Source: a bacterium
GTDB lineage: Bacteria; SZUA-182; DTGQ01
Length of the DNA stretch: 64,000 bases
Reading direction: 5' to 3'
Assembly: GCA_040755755.1 (NCBI GenBank)
Contig: JBFLZW010000031.1
Span: 1-64,000, forward strand
Position numbers and translations under genes: made by a program. Numbering within the stretch: the first letter of the stretch is position 1; each line of letters starts with the position of its first letter. Of the stretch, positions 10,401 through 19,418 are shown in pieces. The notes below the pieces were generated by a model. The model made no database searches. It worked only from the letters and a program-made list of their open reading frames with translations, and had not been told where the DNA came from.

Positions 10401-13400
10401 CATGGGGCCGCCGGTGTCAGGGACTGTGACCGAATAATACACCCTGGTCTTTGAGCCTGTAGCTGAAACGGTCATATCGGATGGGAAGGTGATTGCAGAA
10501 GGCTTATCTATGACCGTTACCGTAAAGGTGCAGGTACTGATGATGCTGCCCGATGCATCTTTGACCGTCACCTTGACCGGCGTTGTACCCACGGGAAATT
10601 CTGATCCCGGCTCATGATCGTAGGTGATTATTATGGATGCAGGGTCTACGCAGTTTGCAGCCGTAGCCTGATAGTTTACTCTGGTCATTTTGCCGGTAGC
10701 GGAAACGGTTATATCAGAGGGGCAGATTACCGGACTCAAGAGGCTGCCTGCAGTCACCTTAAAGGAGCAGGGGCTCGAATTGCCTGATGCGTCCGTGGCC
10801 ACTACCCTGACCGTGGTTGTTTTCCCGGCAGGAAATTCAGAGCCTGGCGCAGGATCGTAGGTTATCTTGGGGTTGGGGTCTACCGTGTCAATGGCCGTGG
10901 CCACAAAATTAACCCTGGTCATACAGCCTGTGGCCGGAACAATCTGATCGGGCGGACAGGAAACAACGGGCGGATCGGTATCCTTGACTATTACCGAAAA
11001 ATCGCAGGTGCTGGAATTACCCGAAGCATCTGTGGCTGTAACCTTGACCATAGTCTTTCCAACAGGAAATTCAGAACCCGGATTGTGATCATAGACGATC
11101 ATCGGCTGAGGATCTATATCATCGGAGGCAGTGGCGGTAAATGACACTTTGGTCATTCTGCCGGTGGCTGCAACAGTCAGCTCCCCTGGACAGGTCAGTC
11201 GGGGCGGTTCGGTATCCTTTCGGTCATCGGCGAAGGCATAAACCATGCCGCTTAAATCCACGGCATACACCCTGCCTCCGGCGGCAATGGCCGGTGAGGA
11301 ATCAACGCGGCTGCCAGCCTTGTAGCTCCACTTCAGGCTGCCGTCCCGGGAGTCGAGAGCATAGATATGGCTGTCCAGGCTGCCGATATAGATTGTTCCA
11401 TCCGCACCGAGGGCCGGTGAGGAGTAGATTCCTCCGCCGGTCTGATAGCTCCACTTCAGGCTGCCGTCATGGGTATTCAGGGCATAGATCCGTCCATCCA
11501 GGCTGCCGATATACAGCCCGCCGTCAGCGCCAAGGGCCGGGGAGGAATAGACCCCGCCGTCGGTCTGATACTTCCATTTCAGGCTGCCGTCATAGGTGTT
11601 CAGAGCGTAGATACTGCCGTCCAGACTGCCGATATAAACCGCACCGTCGGCACCAAGGGCCGGGGAAGAGTAGATGCGCTCTCCGGTCTGGTAACTCCAT
11701 TGCTGGCTCCCATCCTGGGAAGAAAAGGCGTAGATCCTTCCATCCCCGCTTCCAACATACACCAGGCCGTCAGACCCTATGGCCGGGGAAGAATAAATCC
11801 CGCCGCCGGTTTTTGCGCTCCATTTCAGACTGCCGTCAGGTTTGAGCGCATATACCTTACTGTCGAGCCCTGCAATGTAGACCGTGCCATCGAGCCCGAC
11901 AGCCGGAGAGGAATAAATCCAATTGCCGGTCTGATAACTCCACTTCAGAGTGCCATTCCAGGATTTGAGCGCATACACCACTCCGTCAAGACCTGCGGCA
12001 TAGAGGGTGCCATCGGCGGTAATGGCAGGCGTTGACCTGATCCGGCCCCCGGCCTGGTAGCTCCATTTCACACCGTGTCCCGCAGGATCAAGGGCATAAA
12101 TTTTGGAGTCATAGCTTCCGATATAGATTGTGCCATCCATACCGGTGACCGGCGATGCGTAAACTTCCCCTCCGACCTGGTATTTCCATTTCAGGGTGCT
12201 GGTTTGCGGACCGATCGAGGAGCTCTGGCCGGTATGCAGGGCATTGAGCCTCCAGCATGGCCAACTGCTGTCCGCCACCCCTTCCTCCGGAAAACCGAAG
12301 GCATAGATCCAGCCATCCAGACCGCCGAAGCAGACTGTGCCGTCAGCGCCGATCGCCGGTTGGGAATAGACCCCGCCCTCGGTTTTGTAGCTCCACTTCA
12401 GGCTGCCATCCTGGGCTTTCAGGGCATAGATCCGGCTGTCCAGGCTGCCGATGTAGACCGTGCCATCCGATCCTATGGCAGGTGAGGATCCGATTCCGGC
12501 CCCGGTTTTATAGCTCCATTTCTGACGCCCGTCAATGGAATTGAGGGCATAGATCCGGCCATCCAGACTGCCCACATAGATCGTGCCGTCATTGCCGATT
12601 GCCGGTGATCCGTAAATGTCATCAGCGGTCTGGAAATTCCACTTCGGCTGGCCGTTCTGAGGTTTCAGGGCATAGATCCGGCCATCCAGGCTGCCCACAT
12701 AGATTGTGCCGTCCGACCCGACAGCGGGGGAGGAATGAATCCAGTACCCTGTTTTATAACTCCACTTCAGGCTGCCGTCCCGGGCGTTCAGGGCATAGAC
12801 CTGCCCATCGAGACTGCCGATATAGATTGTGCTGCCGTCCGGCCCGACAGCGGGGGAGCAGTAAATATCATCCCCGGTCCTGAAGCTCCACTTCAGACTG
12901 CCATCCTGGGTCAAGGCGTAAAGGGAATTATCCAGGCTGCCGACATAGATTGTGCCGTCCGGCCCGACAGTCGGCGAGGAATAAATTTCATCAGCGGTCT
13001 GATAGCTCCACTTCAGGCTGCCATTCTGGGTCAAGGCATAGAGCCGGCCATCGAGACTGCCGACGTACAGCGTTCCATCCTGGCCAAGGGCGGGTGAGGA
13101 GTTTATGCTGTCTCCGGTTTCATAACTCCACTTCAGGCTGCCATTCTGAGACCGAAGGGCGCATATCTGTCCGTTATCGCTGCCGGCATAAACCGTGCCG
13201 TCAGCCCCTATGGCCGGTGAGGAGTAAATCCTCCCCCCCGCTGACCATTTCCACTTCAGGGCATTGGTTTGAGCCCCCAGAAACGGGCTCTGGCCGGTAT
13301 GTCTTGAATCATGCCCCTGGCAGGGCCAGGCATGCATGGCCACACCTCCCGGCTGAGCATCGGCAGCCCAGGCGTGGTGCACAGTCAGATAATATACCCC

Positions 13401-13493
13401 TCCTGCCAGCAGAACCACGAGAAAACACAAGATCAATTGCAAAGGAATAGAGCCCGGTCCACTTCTTTGAATGAAAAAAGACACTTTCTTCAT
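7482..13493 (-). CDS. Exported protein: two 8-bladed PQQ-type propellers plus 13 HYR repeats
   Basis: The 2,003-residue product starts at the ATG at 13493, preceded by GGAGGGGGGAGGTT; the frame stays open upstream, but that extension reads through repeat DNA. Residues 1-45 form a signal peptide (LILCFLVVLLAGGVYYL, then AWA). Next come two blocks of eight blades of about 40 residues, typified by SSPAIGADGTIYIGSLDG and ALNTHDGSLKWSYQTG. Each block opens with a similar header, WPCQGHDSRHTGQS and WPCWRLNALHTGQS, so the propeller was duplicated as a unit. About 13 HYR domains of roughly 80 residues follow (DTTPPVITCPANMTV, ATDNAD, GSEFPVGTTPVKVTATDASG). The C-terminal part is non-repetitive and no LPXTG or PEP-CTERM sorting signal is seen. 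PQQ-like propellers of this type usually bind proteins or polysaccharide, and HYR domains form adhesive stalks, so a surface adhesin role is inferred. Confidence 0.9.
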   Translation of the reverse strand: MKKVSFFIQRSGPGSIPLQLILCFLVVLLAGGVYYLTVHHAWAADAQPGGVAMHAWPCQGHDSRHTGQSPFLGAQTNALKWKWSAGGRIYSSPAIGADGTVYAGSDNGQICALRSQNGSLKWSYETGDSINSSPALGQDGTLYVGSLDGRLYALTQNGSLKWSYQTADEIYSSPTVGPDGTIYVGSLDNSLYALTQDGSLKWSFRTGDDIYCSPAVGPDGSTIYIGSLDGQVYALNARDGSLKWSYKTGYWIHSSPAVGSDGTIYVGSLDGRIYALKPQNGQPKWNFQTADDIYGSPAIGNDGTIYVGSLDGRIYALNSIDGRQKWSYKTGAGIGSSPAIGSDGTVYIGSLDSRIYALKAQDGSLKWSYKTEGGVYSQPAIGADGTVCFGGLDGWIYAFGFPEEGVADSSWPCWRLNALHTGQSSSIGPQTSTLKWKYQVGGEVYASPVTGMDGTIYIGSYDSKIYALDPAGHGVKWSYQAGGRIRSTPAITADGTLYAAGLDGVVYALKSWNGTLKWSYQTGNWIYSSPAVGLDGTVYIAGLDSKVYALKPDGSLKWSAKTGGGIYSSPAIGSDGLVYVGSGDGRIYAFSSQDGSQQWSYQTGERIYSSPALGADGAVYIGSLDGSIYALNTYDGSLKWKYQTDGGVYSSPALGADGGLYIGSLDGRIYALNTHDGSLKWSYQTGGGIYSSPALGADGTIYIGSLDSHIYALDSRDGSLKWSYKAGSRVDSSPAIAAGGRVYAVDLSGMVYAFADDRKDTEPPRLTCPGELTVAATGRMTKVSFTATASDDIDPQPMIVYDHNPGSEFPVGKTMVKVTATDASGNSSTCDFSVIVKDTDPPVVSCPPDQIVPATGCMTRVNFVATAIDTVDPNPKITYDPAPGSEFPAGKTTTVRVVATDASGNSSPCSFKVTAGSLLSPVICPSDITVSATGKMTRVNYQATAANCVDPASIIITYDHEPGSEFPVGTTPVKVTVKDASGSIISTCTFTVTVIDKPSAITFPSDMTVSATGSKTRVYYSVTVPDTGGPMPLITYDPAPGFEFPVGTTPVTVTVKDASGNIISTYTFTVTVTDKPPAITCPSDMTVSATGSKTRVYYSAPVPDTSGPMPLIAYDPEPGSEFPLGTTPVTVTATDSAGKSSTCSFTVQVKDTEAPRITCPGDMTVSALGEKTRVYFTATASDIVDQDPNVLCDHEPGSEFPLGDTDVRVTATDDSGNSSTCSFRVTVRDTTPPVIQCSRNLVIPAEDSMTRVSYTITATDNVDTNPKIVCNPESGSEFPVGTRQVKVTATDAAGNSSDCSFEVEVKDTRPPVINCPSTVDAIASGPLTRVNFTVTATDNVDQNPKIVCDHESGSEFPPGITTVKITATDAAGNSSTSYMSVNVRDSGSPLVTCPEDMTVPATGWKTRVDFSARATDAVDSRLTIVYDHVPGSEFFLGTTPVTVKATDASGNGDECTFHVTVRDEDPPRALCPSDKVVSATGSRTRVDFTARAIDDVDPAPRIVYDHEPGSEFPVGTTRVRVKVNDGSGNYDECTFQVTVRDTEPPRITCPDQIVAPATGGTTRVNFTATATDNADDSPIISYDHRPGSEFPAGSTPVRVTAVDSAGNSSECTFIVVVKDTTPPVITCPANMTVAASTGNGGARVYFTATATDNADRNPVITYAPRPGTEFPSGTTTVRVTATDASGNVGTCSFQVTVGDTTAPQVNCPSDMTVAATGPKTRVYFTATASDNADPQPVIVCDPESGTEFSPGTTTVKVRATDSAGNTGTCTFRVIVQDTATPLATLTLGENPPYDTTQVMRIHYTASDTCDPAPTVKVELSNNRDKPVDITAGSPILLPLAELAGENTVTLTVTDRSGNVKKETVNFEVALKLSGNQITIKPEILRAFPGTFTVSLTLPPPYDTSTVYDAVADGAPHLGINYQPSEQRAVCEFQRADIKTLPLDTQFEVTGSFRYKGTECTFFGTDTIQFVVWPDRIQSLWPGASGRRSVFDGTWCTGPLCDGM

Positions 13494-13530
13494 AACCTCC
13501 CCCCTCCTGGCTGTGATTATCCTGAGAAAA

Positions 13531-13560
13531 GTGGTCAGTGGCCAGTGGCCAGTGATCAGT
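13531..13560. repeat. ACTGACC heptamer repeat copy
   Basis: On the minus strand the sequence reads ACTGATCACTGGCCACTGGC and then CACTGACCACTT. It lies in the leader between the acyltransferase stop and the propeller gene start. The upstream extension of the propeller frame passes through it. Confidence 0.65.
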
Positions 13561-13603
13561 TTTTTCCTGACAACTGAAAATTGGTACCGGACAGCTTCTT
13601 TAT

Positions 13604-14320
13604 TCAAGATGAATAGTCCCTGACCACCCTGGCCGGGTTGCCACCGGCAATTACCAGAGATGGTACGCTTTTCATCACCACGCTTCCAGCCGCTATGACA
13701 CTTCCGCAGCCAATATGAGTGCCCGGCAGGATGATGCAATTGGCCCCAATCCAGACATTATCTTCGATGACAATAGGCCTGGGACTGCCGGTTGTATGGA
13801 TCCTGTTTTCAACCTGAGAGAAAGAAAGATCATGTCCGCTGGAATCAAATATCTGAGTATTGGCTGCTATCAGGCAACCCTGGCCGATACTGATCCTGCG
13901 GTGGGCATGAATGCATGTCCCGTGAATTCTCGTGTTTTTTCCGATGCTGATTTCAGCCCCCGGCCTGTCAGCGAAGAGTTTTACCGGAGAATGAAGATTA
14001 ATGTGGTATCCCCTGTTCCGCGAATTGAGCGTGACATCCTTCCCGATGGTTATCGATGCACCCCGGCTGATATCGATAAGGGGGAAACCTCTCACTATCA
14101 CTCTCCCCTCCATGTGCAGTCCCTTCTTACGGGCTATGCAGGCCGGGTATATGCACTCGCAAAGAATCTCGTCCCAGACCAGCCGGGGATGCATAAAGGA
14201 AAATTTCAATTGCCGGATAAGGTCCACACCCTGCCGTATCAGCCAAAGGGAAGTCCTCTCTCTGCCTGTCCCCAGATACAGCTCGGTATTTTCCCTCACC
14301 CTGAAGGATTCATCAGCCAT
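13604..14320 (-). CDS. Hexapeptide-repeat acyltransferase (WcaF/Maa-like)
   Basis: The 238-residue protein has a helical N-terminal 70 residues, then a left-handed beta-helix built from hexapeptide repeats such as ISIGKNTRIHGTC, ISIGQGCLIAANTQIF and VWIGANCIILPGTHIGCG. It ends VIAAGSVVMKSVPSLVIAGG and NPARVVR, the hallmark end of CoA-dependent sugar O-acetyltransferases. The catalytic His is probably in FDSSGHDLSF. The substrate is most likely a surface polysaccharide sugar. It lies about 110 bases upstream of the propeller/HYR gene on the same strand, so the two may share transcripts. The exact acyl donor and acceptor cannot be told from sequence. Confidence 0.85.
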   Translation of the reverse strand: MADESFRVRENTELYLGTGRERTSLWLIRQGVDLIRQLKFSFMHPRLVWDEILCECIYPACIARKKGLHMEGRVIVRGFPLIDISRGASITIGKDVTLNSRNRGYHINLHSPVKLFADRPGAEISIGKNTRIHGTCIHAHRRISIGQGCLIAANTQIFDSSGHDLSFSQVENRIHTTGSPRPIVIEDNVWIGANCIILPGTHIGCGSVIAAGSVVMKSVPSLVIAGGNPARVVRDYSS

Positions 14321-14570
14321 GAGTGTAGTCCAAAGGTTCTACTCTATTATGAAATTCTATATGGTAATTTATTTTAAATTAATATATAGTTTACTTAACA
14401 GCAAAACCGGCGTACATATATCGGCAAAATTTATGATTCAAATGCATGATAGTTTGGGTCTGCCGATAAATTTATTGGTCAATACATCAGGCAGGCACAG
14501 AGAGGCAGGTACAAAAGCACACAGGTAACTACTCAAGTTGTTGAGGCTATGGAAATAATGAAAGCAATGC

Positions 14571-14715
14571 TATAAACGGCTTAGAACTGAACTTTTCATC
14601 AGGAGTCAGAAGTCAGAAGTCAGAAGTCAGGAGTCAGAAGAAAAGATAGCCTTTATTCTGGCTCCTGACTCCTGAATTCTCAACAAAAAGTAAAGTTTTA
14701 ACCCCTTGGCAGTAT
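14571..14715. repeat. AGTCAGA-type palindromic element, full copy
   Basis: About 145 bases. The left end is TATAAACGGCTTAGAACTGA followed by AGTCAGA heptamers. The centre contains AAAAGATAGCCTTTATTCTG, and the right end is an inverted copy (AAAAAGTAAAGTTTTAACCC) ending GCAGTAT. Centre and right end match the copy at 46675-46823 nearly base for base. The surrounding stretch 14321-14848 holds no convincing gene; GTAACTACTCAAG at 14525 resembles an end of the 686-835 element. Confidence 0.8.
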
Positions 14716-14848
14716 AATATCTGCACCAAGACTTTCAAGTCGTCGTTATTCACGCGAAACAGGGAACCCTTCCGGCAGGGGGAATCCTTATCCTGACTTC
14801 TGGATTCCCGCTTCCAGCGGGTTGTATCCTGAAGAGCATGTCCTTTGT

Positions 14849-15238
14849 CTAATTTTTCCAAAGCCCGTGAAGATTACAAAAAGCCCTTGCCATCAAACCT
14901 TCGGCATTGACATTGACATGGCAGAACTCGGCAATCGGCTGCGTGCCAGGTTTGAGCCTTTTCTCCATGAAAACTTCACCCTCTTTGATAAGCTGGATCA
15001 ACTCAATATAGTGTTTCTCTTCCATCGGATGGAGCACAGAGCCGACGGTAACTTTTATGCCCCCATCGATGGGTTCCAGCAGCGGGACATGTTTCTCTCT
15101 GCCTTCCTGCTCCGCGGTCTTTTCCTCGAAAAGACTCATCGGTTTTCCACAGCATACCAATTCTCCCCGTCCTGCATCGAGGACGGAAACAACATTTCCG
15201 CATATCAAACATTTGTATATCCCCTGGGATTTTGCCAT
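14849..15238 (-). CDS. dfx: Desulfoferrodoxin (superoxide reductase)
   Basis: The 129-residue protein has the class I two-centre layout. The N-terminal desulforedoxin-like iron site is Cys10, Cys13, Cys29 and Cys30 (KCLICGN, LVCCGKP). The catalytic SOR site is His50 (EKHVP), His70 and His76 (HPMEEKHYIE), Cys121 and His124 (FCNLHGLW). The Glu-Lys pair before His50 is the conserved active-site lid. The enzyme reduces superoxide to hydrogen peroxide without releasing oxygen, using rubredoxin-type donors, in the cytoplasm of anaerobes. AAGGAG precedes the ATG. It stands alone, divergent from nusA. Length is normal and all metal ligands are present, so it should be functional. Confidence 0.97.
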   Translation of the reverse strand: MAKSQGIYKCLICGNVVSVLDAGRGELVCCGKPMSLFEEKTAEQEGREKHVPLLEPIDGGIKVTVGSVLHPMEEKHYIELIQLIKEGEVFMEKRLKPGTQPIAEFCHVNVNAEGLMARAFCNLHGLWKN

Positions 15239-15642
15239 CTGTCTGATCTCCTTTTTTAATCAATAACCCGCCTATAACCTGTCTTTTGAAAGCTGCAAAT
15301 GATCGGTTTCCACTTCGACAAATGCTTCAAATATCTGTTTGACTCTCGGATTGGTGGATTCTGATGCAGAGCCTTGGTATAGAATTCGATTTGGTAACTA
15401 GAGTATTATATCCTGAAACTTTCTTAAGTCAATCCCTGAAAAATACCTGACATATTATCCCCCGTGTCAGGAGAAGCATTCACCTCTGATCCGCTTTCCT
15501 TTGCCCCCGGCTCAAAGCCTTCTCCGTTGTATTCCATGCTGATCCCGACACCTATCTCTTGGCCTTGTTTTTCAAGTTTTTCCCTTGCATTAATTCATTA
15601 CTTATGCTACCTTAATGGAGGTATTAAATTAATGAAGCGGAA

Positions 15643-15670
15643 AGTGGGCAAAAAGCCCGCTTTTTGTTTT
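15643..15670 (+). terminator. Hairpin with T-tract in the nusA leader
   Basis: AGTGGGC (15643-15649) and GCCCGCT (15655-15661) pair around an AAAAA loop and are followed by TTTTTGTTTT. This has the form of an intrinsic terminator about 25 bases ahead of the nusA start, so it may attenuate the nusA-infB transcript. No gene precedes it on this strand that would need a terminator. Confidence 0.6.
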
Positions 15671-15694
15671 ATATACCAATCTGGAGGCGCACAA

Positions 15695-16975
15695 ATGGGT
15701 AGCGATTTGCTTAAAGTAATCCAACAGGTAGGAAGGGAAAAAAACATCAACCCCGAGGTGTTGATTGAGGCGGTGGAGTCTGCCTTGCTGCTCGCTTCCA
15801 AGAAGAGGTTTGGGTCCACCGATAATCTGGCCTTTCACCTTAACCGGGAAACCGGTGAGGTTGAATTATTCAGTGTCCGAAAGGTGGCAGAGGAAATCAA
15901 GGACCGGGAGAAGGAGATACTGCTGGAGGAAGCACGCAGGTTTGAAGCCCAGGCCAAAACAGGTGATACCATTGAAGTACAGATGGAAATCGAAGATTTT
16001 GGCCGGATTGCTGCCCAGACCGCCAAGCACGTTATCATTCAGAAAGTTCGCGAGGCAGAAAGAGAAAATGTTTACAATGACTTCAAGGACCGGAAGGGTG
16101 AATTGATCAACGGTATCATTCTCAGGCATGAGAAAGGCAATGCGATTGTCGATCTGGGCAAGACCGAAGTTGCCATACCTCCCAAAGAGCAGATTCCGGG
16201 GGAAAACTTCAGGACAGGGGACCGGATACGGGCCTATATTGCCGATGTGTATAAGACTACCAAGGGGCCGCAGATTACCCTGTCACGGACGCATGCCGGA
16301 TTTGTGGTTAAATTATTCGAGGTTGAGGTGCCCGAGATCTATGAAGGCATTGTCAGTATTATGGCCGCGGTACGGGAGCCGGGCGAGCGCACCAAAATCG
16401 CGGTCCATTCCAAGGACAAGGATGTGGACCCGGTGGGTGCCTGCGTCGGTGTGCGCGGCTCACGGGTGCAGTCCATCGTCAGAGAGCTGCGCGGTGAGAA
16501 GATCGATATTATCCGGTGGTCCGAGGACCCTCTCACCTTTGTAGCCAATGCCCTGAGCCCGGCTGAAATCCTTCATGCGGATTTTGATCCGAAAAGCAAA
16601 TCGGTCAAGATCGTGGTTTCGGACCAGCACCTGTCGCTGGCTATCGGCAAACGGGGACAAAATGCCCGTTTAGCCTCGAAGCTGACCGGGTGGAAAATCG
16701 ATATCAACAGTGAATCCGAAGTGAAAGAACAAAAAATGCGGTTGAACAAGAAGCGTGAGCAGGTCATCAAGCACCTGTCCAATCTTCCTGATATGAGCAT
16801 AGAAGTGGCTGAAAGAATCATTAACCGGGGAATCAACTCCCTGGAGGATGTGGCCTCCCTGTCGGTTGAGGAATTAGCCTCGATTTCCGGTGTGGGGGAG
16901 GTCATGGCCCGGAACATTATCCAGAGTGCATCGGAAAAACTCAAGAGACAAGATACGGGAGGTGATATAATTTGA
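15695..16975 (+). CDS. nusA: Transcription termination/antitermination factor NusA
   Basis: The start is the ATG at 15695, seven bases after CTGGAGG; the open frame further upstream has no support. The 426-residue product begins [18 protein letters not shown] and has the NusA N-terminal domain that contacts RNA polymerase, an S1 domain near 135-200, two KH domains (SIRELRGEK-type region around [18 protein letters not shown], and [18 protein letters not shown]) and a C-terminal helix-hairpin-helix segment ([12 protein letters not shown]). NusA binds the elongation complex and modulates pausing, termination and antitermination. Its TGA overlaps the TTG of infB by a base or two. The usual upstream rimP is absent. 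A terminator-like hairpin in the leader suggests autoregulation. Confidence 0.97.
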   Translation: MGSDLLKVIQQVGREKNINPEVLIEAVESALLLASKKRFGSTDNLAFHLNRETGEVELFSVRKVAEEIKDREKEILLEEARRFEAQAKTGDTIEVQMEIEDFGRIAAQTAKHVIIQKVREAERENVYNDFKDRKGELINGIILRHEKGNAIVDLGKTEVAIPPKEQIPGENFRTGDRIRAYIADVYKTTKGPQITLSRTHAGFVVKLFEVEVPEIYEGIVSIMAAVREPGERTKIAVHSKDKDVDPVGACVGVRGSRVQSIVRELRGEKIDIIRWSEDPLTFVANALSPAEILHADFDPKSKSVKIVVSDQHLSLAIGKRGQNARLASKLTGWKIDINSESEVKEQKMRLNKKREQVIKHLSNLPDMSIEVAERIINRGINSLEDVASLSVEELASISGVGEVMARNIIQSASEKLKRQDTGGDII

Positions 16976-19050
16976 AAAAAGTTCGTGTTCATGAAATCGC
17001 TAAAAAGTTGGGTATGTCAAGCAAGGAGCTGGTAGCGGAGGTTCAGGATCTGGGAGTGGAAATCAAAAGCTATATGAGTACCGTAGATGAGGATACGGCT
17101 AAGCTGATTCTGGAGATGCTCACCCCGGCTAAAGAAGACATCGCTGGAAAGGGAGTCAAAAAATCAGAGGGTCAAAATCAAAATAAAACAGGTCAGGATA
17201 AAGTAAAGACATCTCCCGATTTCGAGGCTGAAGAGCTTCTGCAGGAAGAGCCGGTTTCGGTGGAGGATGAAAAGGCCGACGAGGTCAAAGAGGCGGAACT
17301 CCCCGCAAAGATACAACTTACGGAAGCGGTTACGGTTAAAGAGCTGGCTGAAAAAATGGGTAAAAAGCCCAATGAAGTAATCAAAAAGCTTATCCAGCTC
17401 GGAGTTATGGCTTCCATCAACCAGATTCTGGATGTCAGTATTGCCATGTCGGTAGTTGAGAGCTTCGGTTTTCAGGTCAGTATGGTTTCCCTTGAAGGGA
17501 AGGAAGATCTGGATATGACCGAAAATGATCCCGCCCTGCTCGTTCATCGCCCTCCGGTGGTAACGGTCATGGGCCATGTCGATCATGGGAAAACCAAGCT
17601 CCTGGACGCTATCCGAAAGACGAACGTGGCTTCCAGCGAGCACGGAGGTATCACCCAGCATATCGGTGCCTACAAGGTGAGGTTGAAGGGTGGAGACGTG
17701 ACGTTTCTGGACACCCCTGGTCATGAAGCCTTTACGGCCATGCGTGCCCGCGGAGCACAGGTAACAGACGTTGTTGTCCTGGTAGTCGCGGCGGATGACG
17801 GTGTTATGCCGCAAACCATCGAAGCCATTAACCACGCACGGGCTGCCGGGGTGCCGATCGTGGTCGCTATCAATAAAATAGACAAGCCGGAAGCTAATCC
17901 GGAGCGGGTTAAAAATGACCTTGCCAAGCTGGACCTATTGCCTGAAGAGTGGGGCGGAAAGACTATCGTTGTGGAAGTGTCGGCCAAAGCCGGGATCGGC
18001 ATTGACAATCTTCTGGAAATGATGCTCCTGGAGTCCGAAATGCTTGAGCTGAAGGCCAATCCCAACCGGACGGCCACGGGAACCATCATCGAAGCCAAGC
18101 TGCATAAGGGGCGAGGGCCGGTGGCTACCGTCCTGGTCCAGAACGGGACCCTGCGGGTCGGTGATCCCTTCGTGACCGGCCTGTACTACGGCAAGGTGCG
18201 TGCCCTGATTAATGACAAGGGGGAAAATGTCAAGGAGGCGCCCCCTTCTACCCCGGTGGAAATCCTGGGTATCTCAGGGGTTCCCCAGGTAGGGGATTCG
18301 TTCATTGTCGTCAGCGATGAGCGCAAGGCCCGTCTGATCAGCACTATTCGCCTTGAAAAACAAAGAACCGAGGGCTTGCGCAAAACAGCCAAAGTAACCC
18401 TCGAAGACCTCTACGACCGGATCAAAAAAGGAGAGGTCAAGGAGCTGAAAGTAATTTTGAAGGCAGATGTGCAGGGCTCCGTGCAGGCCATCACCGATTC
18501 CCTGGAGCGGCTCAGCACGCCGGAAGTCAGCCTGAAGGTCATTCACGGTTCGGTGGGAGCCATCACGGAAAGCGATATCATGCTCGCATCCTCTTCGGAT
18601 GCCATTATCCTTGGCTTCAATGTCCGGCCTGAACCGAAAGCCTCAACCCTGGCAGAAAAGGAAAAGGTGGATATCCGCAACTATACGATCATCTACGACC
18701 TGTTGAAAGATGTGCGGTCCGCCATGAAAGGGATGCTCGAGCCTACCTACAAAGAGATCATCCTTGGCCGGGCCGAAGTGCGGCAGGTATTTAATATCCC
18801 CAAGATCGGGGCCATTGGCGGGGCCTATGTCACGGAGGGGAAAATCCTCAAAGGATCAAAACTGCGCCTCCTGCGGGACAACATTGTCATTTATGAGGGG
18901 AAAATCTCTTCCCTCCGGCGGTTTAAAGACGATGCCCGCGAGGTCCAGACCGGCTACGAGTGCGGAATCGGACTGGAGAATTACAGCGACCTCAAGCCCG
19001 GAGATATTATCGAAGACTACGAATTACAGGAGATGGAGGTTAAGCTGTAA
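16972..19050 (+). CDS. infB: Translation initiation factor IF-2
   Basis: The start is TTG at 16972, overlapping the nusA stop, with GGGAGGTGAT upstream; the two genes are translationally coupled. The 692-residue protein has an IF2_N helix domain ([19 protein letters not shown]), an acidic linker, a second IF2_N domain ([19 protein letters not shown]), then the GTPase with GHVDHGKT near 201-208, [12 protein letters not shown] and SAKAG. Domains II to IV follow, ending in the fMet-tRNA-binding region ([20 protein letters not shown]). IF-2 places initiator tRNA on the 30S subunit. It is rather short for the family because the N-terminal linker is compact. rbfA and truB do not follow. Confidence 0.98.
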   Translation: MKKVRVHEIAKKLGMSSKELVAEVQDLGVEIKSYMSTVDEDTAKLILEMLTPAKEDIAGKGVKKSEGQNQNKTGQDKVKTSPDFEAEELLQEEPVSVEDEKADEVKEAELPAKIQLTEAVTVKELAEKMGKKPNEVIKKLIQLGVMASINQILDVSIAMSVVESFGFQVSMVSLEGKEDLDMTENDPALLVHRPPVVTVMGHVDHGKTKLLDAIRKTNVASSEHGGITQHIGAYKVRLKGGDVTFLDTPGHEAFTAMRARGAQVTDVVVLVVAADDGVMPQTIEAINHARAAGVPIVVAINKIDKPEANPERVKNDLAKLDLLPEEWGGKTIVVEVSAKAGIGIDNLLEMMLLESEMLELKANPNRTATGTIIEAKLHKGRGPVATVLVQNGTLRVGDPFVTGLYYGKVRALINDKGENVKEAPPSTPVEILGISGVPQVGDSFIVVSDERKARLISTIRLEKQRTEGLRKTAKVTLEDLYDRIKKGEVKELKVILKADVQGSVQAITDSLERLSTPEVSLKVIHGSVGAITESDIMLASSSDAIILGFNVRPEPKASTLAEKEKVDIRNYTIIYDLLKDVRSAMKGMLEPTYKEIILGRAEVRQVFNIPKIGAIGGAYVTEGKILKGSKLRLLRDNIVIYEGKISSLRRFKDDAREVQTGYECGIGLENYSDLKPGDIIEDYELQEMEVKL

Positions 19051-19126
19051 GCAGGTACAGACTGCGGCACCTCTTCTTTCTCCCCTGCTTAGCCGCTCCT
19101 CCCCCGTGTTCGTCCATGCTTCTTGC

Positions 19127-19155
19127 TTGACAAAAATCCCGAAGAATGGTAAAAA
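19127..19155 (+). promoter_or_regulatory. Sigma-70-type promoter for tRNA-Leu
   Basis: TTGACA at 19127-19132 and TAAAAA at 19150-19155 are separated by 17 bases. The predicted start lies about 55 bases ahead of the tRNA. Confidence 0.55.
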
Positions 19156-19215
19156 GATATCTGTAGAATGATTTTTTCCTGGAAACCCGATAGAATAATT
19201 CCCCGTATCTGAACT

Positions 19216-19300
19216 GCCGAAGTGGCGGAATTGGCAGACGCGCTAGATTCAGGGTCTAGTGAGGCTTAGCCTTGTGGGGGTTCGAGTCCCCCCTTCGGCA
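19216..19300 (+). tRNA. tRNA-Leu (anticodon CAG)
   Basis: The 85-base sequence folds as a class II tRNA. The acceptor stem is GCCGAAG with CTTCGGC and discriminator A. The anticodon arm is CTAGA-TTCAGGG-TCTAG, giving CAG. A variable arm (GAGGCTTAGCCTTG) and the T arm GGGGG-TTCGAGT-CCCCC complete it. The terminal CCA is not encoded. Confidence 0.97.
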
Positions 19301-19418
19301 TCCTTAAGTCAACGTTTTGGTCAACATTTTCCAAATATGCCTCCAATTTTTCAATCGCGATTTTCAAGTCGTAGAGGTTCCATATATTGTCAGCAGGGAA
19401 TGAAAATGAAGAAGAATG

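Noticed and set aside
11141-12544. Plus-strand frames rich in Arg, Ser and Pro opposite the propeller repeats
   Set aside because: They are antisense shadows of a repetitive GC-rich gene and resemble no family.
13494-13739. N-terminal extension of the propeller/HYR protein
   Set aside because: It reads through heptamer repeat DNA and the acyltransferase 3' end; the ATG at 13493 has a strong ribosome site and begins a signal peptide.
15464-15694. Upstream extension of nusA
   Set aside because: It crosses a terminator-like hairpin and lacks a ribosome site; ATG 15695 has CTGGAGG and the family N terminus.
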